Below, piece by piece: positions 46,969 to 55,393 of a stretch of DNA of 64,000 nt. This DNA comes from Aeromonas allosaccharophila (GTDB taxonomy: Bacteria; Pseudomonadota; Gammaproteobacteria; Enterobacterales; Aeromonadaceae). The translations under genes were made by a program, and so were the position numbers. The notes beneath the pieces were generated by a model. That model was not told the DNA's origin and did no database searches. It saw only the letters and a program-made list of their open reading frames with translations. The stretch spans positions 124,001-188,000 of the forward strand of contig NZ_CDBR01000034.1 of assembly GCF_000819685.1 (NCBI RefSeq). Reading direction: 5' to 3'. The first letter of the stretch is position 1; the number at the start of each line of letters is the position of its first letter.

Positions 46969-48903
46969 ATGGGTATTTTTAAAGTAAAAAGAATAGAATT
47001 GCAAAATGTAAAGTCTTTTGATAGTAAAGTATCTTGTGAGCTGAATGATAGCGCCACAGTAATATCATTTTCTGGGCGAAATGGTTCGGGTAAATCTACT
47101 CTATTGAAAGCAGCTTATTTGGTTCAGAAAGGTTTCTTTTCGGTGAGTCTTGGTGAGAATAATAAGAAGATGTTTAATCAAGACGCAGAGCGTTTTTTGA
47201 ACGCTGATGGCTCATTTATTAAAGTCACTATTGATGTGGCGGGTGAAGATGTTTCCGTTGAGGTAATAAAGAAAGGCGATGAGATATTAGTAGAATGTAG
47301 TAATAAAGATGTCTTGACTACGCATTGGAATATTTTTGAACCAAAAAATATCTTTTTGTATGTTGATGCAAGCAAGGGTTTTTCAGAAGAGACGTTACTT
47401 TTTGACGAGATAGATATTTCAAAAAATAGTAAGCTAGAGTTAACGCTTCTTGCCATATTCAATCCAGAAAGATTATTTTCTGGAATATATCAGCAACTAG
47501 TGAAAGATTATGTTAATGATCGACTAATACCAAGTAAACCAGACCGATTACTATACTTTAAAGTTGCCTCTAAAATGTTCACATCACTTATACCTAATGT
47601 GGAGATTAAAAATTTTAGTGGAAATCATAAACCTGGAGAATTTGTTCTCTTGGGAAAAGCAAATACGGATAAGAGAAAACCATTATATGATGTTAGAGAA
47701 TTCAGTTCGGGCGAGAAAGCGCTTCTAAGCACGTTATCTTTCTTGTGTATTTCAAACTCTGTTAGTTCAATCTTTATAGATGAACCGGAGAATCACTTTC
47801 ATGAAGGGCTATTGCTTGAGTTTATAGCACTTCTTTATAAACTCTGTGATGAAAATGGAATACTTTCTTGGTTCGATAGTCAATTAGATTCTTCTATAAA
47901 ACGAGAGTGGCTTGAAAAAGAATATAAGAACTACAAAATCAATCAAGTCGTTTTGTCAACTCATTCCAAGACACTAATATATAAAATTTTTTCTATGGGT
48001 GTTAATTACACTGTGTCCGATGGTGTAAATGAATTAATATATGAGAGTGCCGAGGATAACTTACGAGGTCTCGGGTTGAGTTCTATTCATAGGAAAGTCA
48101 TTTTCGTTGAAGGAAAAGACGATCACGAGGCACTTGAATATATATTTAAAGGTGAGAACTTAATTATAAAGCCATTAGGTGGTAGTCAGCATGTCATCGA
48201 AATGTTTTCAAGGCTTGCTGATATAAATAGTCATATTTATGATATGAAATTTGTGTTTCTTGTTGATTCAGATAATAAGCCAGGGGATTTCTTTGATGGT
48301 ATAAGGTCAAAAAATCCAAGGTTTTATGATGCATCATTTATAAAAATGAACTGCCATGAACTTGAAAATTATTTTTTAGATCCGAAATTATTTCTTGAAA
48401 AAATAAATGAATATCTCTCAGTGTCAGATGTCAATAGGCCAGATATAATGGTTGAAAGTATTAATAACAAGATTATTGAAATTGCTAGAGGTACGCAGCA
48501 TGCAACATATAAAAAAGAAATCTCTCTCCATTTACAGCATGTTGTAGAAAGATACTTTTCTGAGCGTATTTGGGGAAGTAGCTCATTTGACTTTTCATCT
48601 AAAGAGGCTGCATCTGAAGAAATCTCATCGTCTGTTATTTCTGAGTTTGGGGTTTCAATTCTAAAAGCACAATTGCATGAGGCGATAAACACATCATTTG
48701 GGCAGTATTCTGGTATTTCCAACTCTGAGTTAATTCGCCGTTGTGATGGTAAGAAAGTATTTAATATAGCATCGAACCACTTCGCAAAAAGTATTGGAAT
48801 AGAGCATAAAACATTTAAAAAAGCCTTAATTAAAAAGGCTTTATCTAGAAATGTAGGTGATTTGGCATTACTTATAGATGAAATAAAGGAAAAGTTAAAA
48901 TAG
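46969..48903 (+). CDS. Fused ABC-type ATPase and DUF4435/TOPRIM-like protein, candidate merged PARIS defence protein
   Basis: The 644-residue protein has an N-terminal SMC/ABC-like ATPase with Walker A GRNGSGKST (36-44), signature FSSGEK (245-250), Walker B IFIDEPE (268-274) and switch histidine 332 (VVLSTHSK). A second domain from about residue 372 matches DUF4435, a TOPRIM-like nuclease fold: VIFVEGKDD with Glu381, FLVDSDN with Asp433/Asp435, and NCHELENYFLDP (461-472). PARIS consists of AriA (AAA ATPase) and AriB (DUF4435); merged one-chain forms are known. OLD-type nucleases are the alternative. Three 60-base lines counted by hand gave 33-42% G+C, far below both neighbours. The gene stands alone between rlhA and ogt. 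Confidence 0.8.
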   Translation: MGIFKVKRIELQNVKSFDSKVSCELNDSATVISFSGRNGSGKSTLLKAAYLVQKGFFSVSLGENNKKMFNQDAERFLNADGSFIKVTIDVAGEDVSVEVIKKGDEILVECSNKDVLTTHWNIFEPKNIFLYVDASKGFSEETLLFDEIDISKNSKLELTLLAIFNPERLFSGIYQQLVKDYVNDRLIPSKPDRLLYFKVASKMFTSLIPNVEIKNFSGNHKPGEFVLLGKANTDKRKPLYDVREFSSGEKALLSTLSFLCISNSVSSIFIDEPENHFHEGLLLEFIALLYKLCDENGILSWFDSQLDSSIKREWLEKEYKNYKINQVVLSTHSKTLIYKIFSMGVNYTVSDGVNELIYESAEDNLRGLGLSSIHRKVIFVEGKDDHEALEYIFKGENLIIKPLGGSQHVIEMFSRLADINSHIYDMKFVFLVDSDNKPGDFFDGIRSKNPRFYDASFIKMNCHELENYFLDPKLFLEKINEYLSVSDVNRPDIMVESINNKIIEIARGTQHATYKKEISLHLQHVVERYFSERIWGSSSFDFSSKEAASEEISSSVISEFGVSILKAQLHEAINTSFGQYSGISNSELIRRCDGKKVFNIASNHFAKSIGIEHKTFKKALIKKALSRNVGDLALLIDEIKEKLK

Positions 48904-48932
48904 AATTAAAAATAATCTGTTGATGGATGAGC

Positions 48933-48951
48933 TTGCAGAATTATTCTGCAA
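48933..48951. terminator. Hairpin between the ATPase-TOPRIM gene and ogt
   Basis: TTGCAGAA pairs with TTCTGCAA around TTA, followed by TAATTATT. It lies between two convergent genes. The U-tract is poor, so it is a weak call. Confidence 0.5.
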
Positions 48952-48966
48952 TAATTATTGTTGCCA

Positions 48967-49443
48967 TTAGGGGCCTAATCTTTCGATTAATAAAAGCGCT
49001 TTTTTAATCTCCAATCCCCCCGCATAGCCGGTCAGGCTGCCGTTTTGGCCGATCACCCGATGGCAGGGGACGATGATCGAGAGCGGATTGCGGCCGTTTG
49101 CAGCGCCCACTGCCCGCACCGCATCGGGTTTGCCGATAGCGCGGGCAATATCGCTGTAGCTGCGCGTTTCGCCGTAGGGTATGTCACACAATGCTTGCCA
49201 CACAGCTTGCTGAAAAGCGGTGCCGTGGGCGGCAAGGGGCAGGGAGAAGCGCTGCAAGCGACCGGCAAAATAGGCCGCAAACTGGGCGAGGAAGGGGGCC
49301 AGCGCCTCGCGCTCTTGTTGCCAGCCACTCATATCGGGCAGTGCCCGCAGGCCCGCCACAAAGTCTACGTGTACCAGACCAGATTCATTGATGGCGACCA
49401 GCAGATCGCCGCAGCGGGTCGGCAGGATATCGTAGCAGATCAT
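48967..49443 (-). CDS. ogt: Methylated-DNA-[protein]-cysteine S-methyltransferase
   Basis: Ogt transfers alkyl groups from O6-alkylguanine to its own cysteine. The 158-residue protein has the acceptor Cys127 in IIVPCHRVIG, the helix-turn-helix region YGETRSYSDIARAIG and the N-terminal RNase-H-like part. Its ATG overlaps the stop of the upstream Ada/AlkA fusion (ATGA). Thus methyl-guanine repair is translated with the alkylation sensor, replacing the AdaB half. Confidence 0.93.
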   Translation of the reverse strand: MICYDILPTRCGDLLVAINESGLVHVDFVAGLRALPDMSGWQQEREALAPFLAQFAAYFAGRLQRFSLPLAAHGTAFQQAVWQALCDIPYGETRSYSDIARAIGKPDAVRAVGAANGRNPLSIIVPCHRVIGQNGSLTGYAGGLEIKKALLLIERLGP

Positions 49444-50984
49444 GGGGTTATCTCCTGTTGTTGGGTATCTGGCTGTTGTTCGTTGCTGGTGGCATGGAGC
49501 AGCAAATTGGGCGCTTCACTCATGGCATGCCACAGCCAGCTGGCCGCATAGCTGCGCCACGGCTGCCACGCCGCGCTTTGCGCCAACACCTCCTTCACCG
49601 GCAGCTTGGCACCGCCTCCCAGTGCCTTTTGCAGCACCAGATCGGAGGCAGGGAAGGCATCGGTATCCAGCCCGCAGCGCAGCCGCCAGTAAGCGACCGT
49701 CCAGGGGCCTATGCCCGGCAGCGCCAGCAACTGCTCGTCACTGGCCGTCGCGAGGGTCAGTTCGCCGCTGGCTAGCGCCTCGGCCACTCCCCGCAGGGTG
49801 CGAAGGCGGCTGCCGGGCATGCCGATACCGTCGAGATCGAGTTCGCACAGCTGGGCTGGGGTCGGCAGTTGTGCCACCCCGAATTGCGCCCCGGTGCGGG
49901 CCACCAGTCGCCCGAGTATCGTTATGGCCCCCTTGACCGAGACCTGCTGGCCGACGATGGCGCGCAGCATCACCTCGTACTCATCCCAGCCGGCGGGCAG
50001 CCGTACGCCCGGCCAGCGCGCCTGCAAACTGGCGAGCAGCGGATCCTGACCGAGCCGATCGCCGATCCGCTGCATGTCGGCATCGAGATCCCACATCCTG
50101 CGCACCCGATACAACAGATCGGGCAGCGCAGCGAGCGGCAGATCATGGACGGTGAGCTGCAGGCTATGCTCCTTGCCCTGCGCGATGCGCACCAGCGCGA
50201 CCTGATCGCCGACCCGGTAGCGCCGCTCATACACCTCACCATCCACCCGCTCCAGCCCCGGGATCGCCCGCAGCCGGTAAAACGCCAGCATGGCCGCCAC
50301 GTCATACGGAGGGCGGTAGGGCAGTTGCAGCGTCAGGGTTGCACCGCGCGGCACCGAAACACTGTCGTCAGCCGTCTCGTTACAGTCTTCCTGTTGGCGC
50401 AAGGTGCGCGGGGCCAGCCCGTAGGCGTTGAGCCAGGCGTCATTGAAGCGGCGGATGCTGGCAAAGCCAGCGGCAAACGCAATGTCGGTGATGGGCAGCC
50501 CAGTTTCAGTCAGCAGTCGTTTCGCGAGCAGCAGGCGGCGCGTCTGCTCCACCTGTTTTGGCGAGGCGCCGAGATGTTGCTCGAACTGGCGGCGCAGGGT
50601 GCGTTCGCTGATCCCGGCCTCAGTGGCCAGTTTGGCGAGCATGCCCTCCGCCAGCTCGCCGCGATCGATGCGTGCCAGCAGACGAGCCAGTTCAACCGGC
50701 AGATCGCCACGGGCGGCGGGGGCCAGCTCAGGGCGGCAGCGCAGGCAGGGTCGCAGCCCATACTGCTCGGCGGCCGCGGCGCTTTGGAAGTAGCGCACAT
50801 TGTGCTCGTGCGGTGGCCGTGCCGGGCAGACAGGCCGGCAGTAGATACCGGTCGAGAGCACGCCGGTAAAGAAGCGGCCATCGAAGCGAGTATCGCGGGC
50901 GAGCCGTGCGGCGTGACACTGCTCACGGCTGAGGGTGTTGATCACCTCATCTTGTGACGACTCTGGGCTTGGCTTTGCATTCAT
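49440..50984 (-). CDS. alkA: Ada-type sensor / AraC regulator fused to AlkA 3-methyladenine glycosylase
   Basis: The 514-residue protein joins three parts: an Ada N-terminal zinc domain (GIYCRPVCPARPP and CLRCRPEL with four cysteines, one the methyl acceptor), an AraC helix-turn-helix region (about 95-200) and an AlkA glycosylase with helix-hairpin-helix LPGIGPWTVAYW and catalytic Asp in AFPASDLVLQ. It should sense methyl phosphotriesters, activate repair genes and excise alkylated bases. ATG 50984 is preferred; the frame opens at 51119 without similarity. The operon with ogt is overlapping. Known AdaA-AlkA fusions occur in actinobacteria and proteobacteria. Confidence 0.9.
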   Translation of the reverse strand: MNAKPSPESSQDEVINTLSREQCHAARLARDTRFDGRFFTGVLSTGIYCRPVCPARPPHEHNVRYFQSAAAAEQYGLRPCLRCRPELAPAARGDLPVELARLLARIDRGELAEGMLAKLATEAGISERTLRRQFEQHLGASPKQVEQTRRLLLAKRLLTETGLPITDIAFAAGFASIRRFNDAWLNAYGLAPRTLRQQEDCNETADDSVSVPRGATLTLQLPYRPPYDVAAMLAFYRLRAIPGLERVDGEVYERRYRVGDQVALVRIAQGKEHSLQLTVHDLPLAALPDLLYRVRRMWDLDADMQRIGDRLGQDPLLASLQARWPGVRLPAGWDEYEVMLRAIVGQQVSVKGAITILGRLVARTGAQFGVAQLPTPAQLCELDLDGIGMPGSRLRTLRGVAEALASGELTLATASDEQLLALPGIGPWTVAYWRLRCGLDTDAFPASDLVLQKALGGGAKLPVKEVLAQSAAWQPWRSYAASWLWHAMSEAPNLLLHATSNEQQPDTQQQEITP

Positions 50985-51395
50985 GGTGTTGGCGGCTTTG
51001 CTGGAACAGATGGCAAAAGAGTAAGGGGGCTCGGGGGCCGTGACTAGCCAGAAACGGACAGGGATAGCAAAAATTGGCCAAAGGTTTTTTTGCTCTTTCA
51101 TTGCACGGCCGGGTTTCACTCTTCGTCACGCTGTTATTCATATGTCGCGGCTCGACAGAAGGAGGCATAACGGACGGGTCGTAGGCACGATTGGCTTAGC
51201 TTTATTTGCTTGGCGAGATTAGTGGCGGCGAAAACTGCTTAAAAATTAATAACAGATCACATAACTATCTTTTTTACATTGAGTGTGGCGATTTTGTGTT
51301 GTTCAATCGAGTCAGTTAATTTTTGATGATTATTAAGTCATCGCATTTGCGGCCCAGGGCCGGCCAATAACAACAACACTTGCCAAGGATGATAA
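50985..51395. promoter_or_regulatory. Divergent control region between alkA and the minor-pilin operon
   Basis: This 411-base gap holds no gene I can support. It is A+T-rich towards the pilin side and must carry both promoters. No -35/-10 pair, Ada box or sigma-54 site was convincing. The pilin start has AAGGAT upstream. Confidence 0.4.
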
Positions 51396-51785
51396 GTGAA
51401 CGACTGTAAGGCATGGCCCCATTGCCGGGGCTTTAGTCTGATCGAGTTGTTGATCGCCATGACGGTTGTCAGCATTCTCGCAGCCATCGCGTTGCCAGCG
51501 TATCAGGGTTATCTGCAACAGGGACGTCGTTACGAAGCGCAGCAGCAACTGCTGGAGCAGGCGCTCGCCCTCGAACGTATCTATACCCAACAGGGCCGTT
51601 ATCCCGACACGTTTGCCACTCCTTCCAACACGGATTTCTACCAGTTCAGCTACAGCCAGCAAGATGCTGGCGACTACCTGCTCAAAGCCATTCCAACGAC
51701 GCGACAACAGGATGAGTGCGGCACTCTGACCCTAGATCAGACCGGTTATCGCGCGGCCAATCGCCATGACTGCTGGGGATCATAA
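51396..51785 (+). CDS. Type IV minor pilin, PilE-like
   Basis: The 129-residue prepilin has the leader cut after Gly12 (CRG|FSLIE) with Glu at mature position 5 and the hydrophobic helix LLIAMTVVSILAAIALPAYQ in parts. Two late cysteines (DECGTL and RHDCWGS) form the usual C-terminal D-region loop. The start is GTG. It opens a five-gene operon with one to a few bases between genes. Confidence 0.88.
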   Translation: MNDCKAWPHCRGFSLIELLIAMTVVSILAAIALPAYQGYLQQGRRYEAQQQLLEQALALERIYTQQGRYPDTFATPSNTDFYQFSYSQQDAGDYLLKAIPTTRQQDECGTLTLDQTGYRAANRHDCWGS

Positions 51786-51786
51786 G

Positions 51787-52206
51787 ATGAACGTGCGCGG
51801 ATTTACTCTGATTGAGTTGATGATCACGGTCGGCATCGCCGCTATTTTGCTGCTAGTCGGGTTGCCCTCCATGAGTCAGCGCCTCGCGGCCGAACGACTC
51901 GATCGCAGTGCGACCGAGCTCGCGTCAGCCTACCGCTTTGCCCGCAGCGAAGCGGTCAAGCTGACCCTGCCGGTGGTACTGCAGGGCACCGAGAACGGTG
52001 GCTGGGAGGTGATGGCTGACAGCAAGTTGCTGCGTCAGGCGGCAGCACCTGCTGGCGGAGTGGTGATCAAACCGTTTGAGCCGATCCGGATCGCGCCAAC
52101 CGGCAGCAGCAGCCACGCCGAGATCACTCTGGCCAATCGCCTCGGTGAGCAGCGTGTACTCTGCGTGGCCCCGAGCGGTCAGCTGCTGCAAGGGAGCTGC
52201 TCATGA
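51787..52206 (+). CDS. Type IV minor pilin, FimT/GspH-like
   Basis: The 139-residue prepilin has the cut site RG|FTLIE (after Gly5) and helix LMITVGIAAILLLVGLPSM in parts. The GspH-type pattern SATELASAYRFARSEAVKL in parts follows. Two cysteines lie near the end. Its start is one base after the PilE-like stop; it overlaps pilV by four bases. Confidence 0.88.
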   Translation: MNVRGFTLIELMITVGIAAILLLVGLPSMSQRLAAERLDRSATELASAYRFARSEAVKLTLPVVLQGTENGGWEVMADSKLLRQAAAPAGGVVIKPFEPIRIAPTGSSSHAEITLANRLGEQRVLCVAPSGQLLQGSCS

Positions 52207-52595
52207 GACACGCCGCACTTGCCCGTCAGCAGGGGTTCAATCTGGTGGAGATCATGGTCTCCATGGTGTTGGCGGTGATGGTGTTTCTTGGTCTCGCCAA
52301 GGGGCAGGTGGTCTCGTTGCAGCAGGCGCACTATAGCCTGCAGAGCACCCTGGCCACGATCGAGGCGAGCAACAGCGTGGAGCAGATCTGGGGTTCGCTG
52401 TGCGAAGTGCAGCGCAAGCCGGAGCGGTTCACCCAGGGCGATTTTCTTGCCCGCTTCACCCTGCTCGAGGGCCACCGGCTGGTGCTACCGAACCGTTATA
52501 GCGACAACTTTGTGGTCGCTATCGAGTGGCAGGATGAGCGGGTCTCCGGCGCCAAGCGGGTGGAGCTGAACGCAGGATTTCCACCACTATGCTGA
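52203..52595 (+). CDS. pilV: Type IV minor pilin, PilV-like
   Basis: The 130-residue prepilin has the cut site QQG|FNLVE (after Gly11), Glu at mature position 5 and a membrane helix of small residues. It is short for PilV and contains only two later cysteines. The start overlaps the FimT-like stop (ATGA). Assignment to PilV rests on position and general similarity. Confidence 0.75.
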   Translation: MRHAALARQQGFNLVEIMVSMVLAVMVFLGLAKGQVVSLQQAHYSLQSTLATIEASNSVEQIWGSLCEVQRKPERFTQGDFLARFTLLEGHRLVLPNRYSDNFVVAIEWQDERVSGAKRVELNAGFPPLC

Positions 52596-53137
52596 ACGTT
52601 CCCTTCCGACAGCGAGGTGTCAGTCTCGTCGAGCTGATGATCTCCATGGTGCTCGGTCTGATGCTGATGCTGGCGATTTTTGCCGGTTACGTGCCCATCA
52701 AGAGCACGGTCGAGCAGAGCAAGGCGTTGGAGCAGGCGAACGAGGTGCTGCGCTTTGCCACTCTCACCTTTACCAACAGCATCAAGCAGGCGGATCAGCT
52801 GATAGCGGTCACCCCTGATCGCCTGACGCTGGCTTTCAAGGTAGAGGGGGGCAGTCAGGTGCTCTCCTGCCTTGGCAACCAGAAAACCGCCGATTTTACC
52901 GAGCAGTACCGCTTCACGCCGCCGGTACTCAGTTGCGATGACGGGGATGGCCCGCGTCTGTTGCTGGCCCATCTTCAGGATCTTGAATTCGGCCAGCAGG
53001 GGGCGCTGGTCAATATCCGTATCTTGCCCGAAGGGCTGCCGAGCTATCTGGCGCCGGGGGTAGAGGTGCAGGTGGCACGCCGCAAGGCGGTCTGGGCGGC
53101 AGCACTGGCCACATCCGGTGCAGGGGGAGCAGGATGA
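52589..53137 (+). CDS. pilW: Type IV minor pilin, PilW-like
   Basis: The 182-residue prepilin has the cut site QRG|VSLVE (after Gly10) and helix LMISMVLGLMLMLAIFAGY in parts. It is near the N-terminal part of PilW but shorter than many homologues (about 200-380). Genes overlap on both sides, by seven bases with PilV-like and four with PilX-like. Confidence 0.8.
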   Translation: MLNVPFRQRGVSLVELMISMVLGLMLMLAIFAGYVPIKSTVEQSKALEQANEVLRFATLTFTNSIKQADQLIAVTPDRLTLAFKVEGGSQVLSCLGNQKTADFTEQYRFTPPVLSCDDGDGPRLLLAHLQDLEFGQQGALVNIRILPEGLPSYLAPGVEVQVARRKAVWAAALATSGAGGAG

Positions 53138-54765
53138 ACAAGGGATTGCAGGGGCAGCGGGGAGCCGTATTGCTGGTGGTGCTGGTGGTGAGCCTGCTGT
53201 CGAGCCTGCTGGTGTTTACCAGCATTCAGGAGAATCAGCTGCAAACCCGCCTGAGCGGCAATTTTCACAAGAAGATCAATGCGCAGCTCAGTGCCGAGCA
53301 GGGGATGAACGACAGTTATCGCGCCCTGCATCAGGCGCTCGGCGCCGAACCACGGATAGAGTGGGATCAACTGGTGCAGAAGGTGCCTGGCAAGGGGGAA
53401 GGGGCCATGGCGGGCAGCCGCTTTCGCATCGATCAGCTGGATGCCTCTACAGGCAGCAAGTTGGCGTTGCAGAGCCATGGCCGTTATCTGGAGGGCAATG
53501 CCAGCCTCAACGCCCTGTTTGCCCTCAAGCGCGAGCCGGGCAATCTCATCTTTCAGGATTCGGTGGTGGCGTGTGAAGGGTTGAGCCTCTCTGGGAGCGG
53601 TTTTATCGACAGCTACGATTCGCGCAAGGGGGCGTACAAGGAGTCTGTTTCCGGGACTCTTAATCAGGGGCAGAACGCCAAGGTGGCGACCGTCAGCGAC
53701 AAGGCCAATGTGGTGCTCGCCGGGCACTCCCCCATCTGGGGTGATGTGCGGGCGACCGGCTCGGTGACCTTGAACGGTTCTTCACCTGTTGCGGGTAATG
53801 TACTTGCTGGTGGCGACATCACAATTTCTCCCTCTGATGGGGTCGTCAGGGTTGAGGGCAGCGTAAACGGGAGTGGAAATTTTGCCTTGCAAGGGGGGCA
53901 TATTGCCGGAGCTGTTGCGATCAATGGTGATGTTTCTATGGGTCATGGCACAAGCATTGCTGGCGACAAGTTGAACTATGGTGGGAACGGGGCATTCCTT
54001 GATGCCAAGCATCAGAAGTATCTGTATCCCCAATACCGAACTCATCCCAAGCTACCGCCTGTGGCCGGGCAGGTGTGTGACCCGCTCAATGTGGCCGCGT
54101 TGCCCAAATCGTTCCCCCCTGCAACGCTGCCCATCAATGGCCCGCTGACGCTCGGGGCCACCCAGCAGATGGTGCTGACCACGGATCCCTCCACCGGCTC
54201 GGTCACCAGCAGCAACCAGCAAAAGCCCGGGCTGCCGTTCCCCGGCAAGGGGGATCTGTTTGGCAAGGAGCAGACCGTTTACAAGCTCGACAGCCTCAAT
54301 ATGGGGGCCGATGCCAAGCTCACCATCGAGGGGGATGTGGTGCTGCTGATCGACAAGGATTTCACCATGACAGGCAGCAACCAGTTGACGGTGAGCGAGG
54401 GGAGCAGCCTGACCCTGATCGTCAGCGGCAAGGTTGATCTCGGGGCCGGTGCCGAGGTGACGGCAGCCAAACAGGGGCTGACCGCTGGCGGTACGCCCGC
54501 TATCTCTATCTATTCTGCGTATAGCGGCAAGGATGGGGTCAAGCTGTCGGGCAATACGCCGCTCTATGCCGCTCTCTATGCCCCGCTCACCGAGATGAAG
54601 ATCAGCGGAAGTGGCGGTCTGTACGGGGCGGTGCGGGCAAAACACTTGACCGAGAGTGGCGCGGGCGGTGTGCACTATGACGAGGCGCTGGGCATGGCAG
54701 ATTTGGGGGACGATCAGGGGCCGCCTCCGACACTGGCACTGCGGCAGTGGCACTTTGTGCAGTGA
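53134..54765 (+). CDS. Enlarged PilX-like minor pilin
   Basis: The 543-residue protein begins as PilX (QRG|AVLLVVLVVSLL, with no Glu at mature position 5, as usual for PilX/GspK) but is two to three times the usual length. From about residue 140 the sequence is a series of short glycine-rich strand-turn units (SGSGFIDSYDS, GDVRATGSVTLNG, AGNVLAGGDITIS, HIAGAVAING), suggesting a beta-solenoid. It may act as a tip or adhesin domain. The last operon gene; no PilY1 follows. Confidence 0.78.
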   Translation: MNKGLQGQRGAVLLVVLVVSLLSSLLVFTSIQENQLQTRLSGNFHKKINAQLSAEQGMNDSYRALHQALGAEPRIEWDQLVQKVPGKGEGAMAGSRFRIDQLDASTGSKLALQSHGRYLEGNASLNALFALKREPGNLIFQDSVVACEGLSLSGSGFIDSYDSRKGAYKESVSGTLNQGQNAKVATVSDKANVVLAGHSPIWGDVRATGSVTLNGSSPVAGNVLAGGDITISPSDGVVRVEGSVNGSGNFALQGGHIAGAVAINGDVSMGHGTSIAGDKLNYGGNGAFLDAKHQKYLYPQYRTHPKLPPVAGQVCDPLNVAALPKSFPPATLPINGPLTLGATQQMVLTTDPSTGSVTSSNQQKPGLPFPGKGDLFGKEQTVYKLDSLNMGADAKLTIEGDVVLLIDKDFTMTGSNQLTVSEGSSLTLIVSGKVDLGAGAEVTAAKQGLTAGGTPAISIYSAYSGKDGVKLSGNTPLYAALYAPLTEMKISGSGGLYGAVRAKHLTESGAGGVHYDEALGMADLGDDQGPPPTLALRQWHFVQ

Positions 54766-54859
54766 GGCTGGCGAGCCGCTAAAAAGGATCGAACGGGGCG
54801 CGCAACTGTGAGAAGGTGGAGATCTGTCCACCCAGTCGTTCACTGTTGAGGAGTGCTCC

Positions 54860-55261
54860 ATGCCAGGCCCAGCTCGTGCCGGTGCCCTGATCTATGCCAA
54901 GGATCCGGGCCTGCTGACCCACTTTTACCGTACATTGCTGCAGATGGTGGTCTGCAGTCAGGATGAGCAGCTGGTGGTGCTGGAAAACAGCGATATCCAG
55001 CTGCTGCTCCACGCCATTCCTGCGCCTTATGCCGGGCAGGTCGTTATCAAGCGGCCGCCGGAATTGCGGGAAGAGGGGGCCATCAAGCTGTTCTTCACCG
55101 TCTCCAGCCTCGCCTGGGCAGAAGCGAAGGCGGCGGATCTCGGTGGCGGTTTGCTGCCACAGCAGTGGACAGGGCCCGGCTTTGTGGTGCGCAACGCCTT
55201 CGATCCTGAGGGCAATATCCTGCAACTGCGCGAGTTGCTGGGTTCCCCTGATCTTCTCTGA
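54860..55261 (+). CDS. VOC-family (glyoxalase-like) protein
   Basis: The 133-residue protein has the VOC fold pattern: ALIYAKDPGLLTHFYRTLLQ, a central strand set, FVVRNAFDPEGNILQLREL at the end. The conserved glutamate/histidine metal set is partly present. Substrates of such proteins vary (antibiotic binding, glyoxal detoxification, dioxygenase), so no function is assigned. GAGGAG precedes the ATG. Confidence 0.8.
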   Translation: MPGPARAGALIYAKDPGLLTHFYRTLLQMVVCSQDEQLVVLENSDIQLLLHAIPAPYAGQVVIKRPPELREEGAIKLFFTVSSLAWAEAKAADLGGGLLPQQWTGPGFVVRNAFDPEGNILQLRELLGSPDLL

Positions 55262-55328
55262 ATTCTCTCTTTTTACAGCATGGTGGTGGCGTGCTGTGCC
55301 ATGCACCGCCATAAAAATGAACCGCCAT

Positions 55329-55370
55329 AAAAACGGGGCCCTGTAGTGGTCAACTAAAAAGGGCCCCGTT
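55329..55370 (-). terminator. Terminator after the M32 carboxypeptidase gene
   Basis: AACGGGGCCC and GGGCCCCGTT form a 10-bp stem with a 19-base loop; on the minus strand it is followed by TTTTTAT. It also stands behind the VOC gene. Confidence 0.75.
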
Positions 55371-55393
55371 CTGCTGTTAGCTTACTGCGCTCA

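Noticed and set aside
53640-54050. Composition shift inside the PilX-like gene as a sign of recombination
   Set aside because: Hand counts gave about 50-53% against 57% nearby, too small a difference to claim.
55305-55334. Direct repeat CCGCCATAAAAA near the VOC gene
   Set aside because: Two short copies only, next to a terminator; no wider element is visible.
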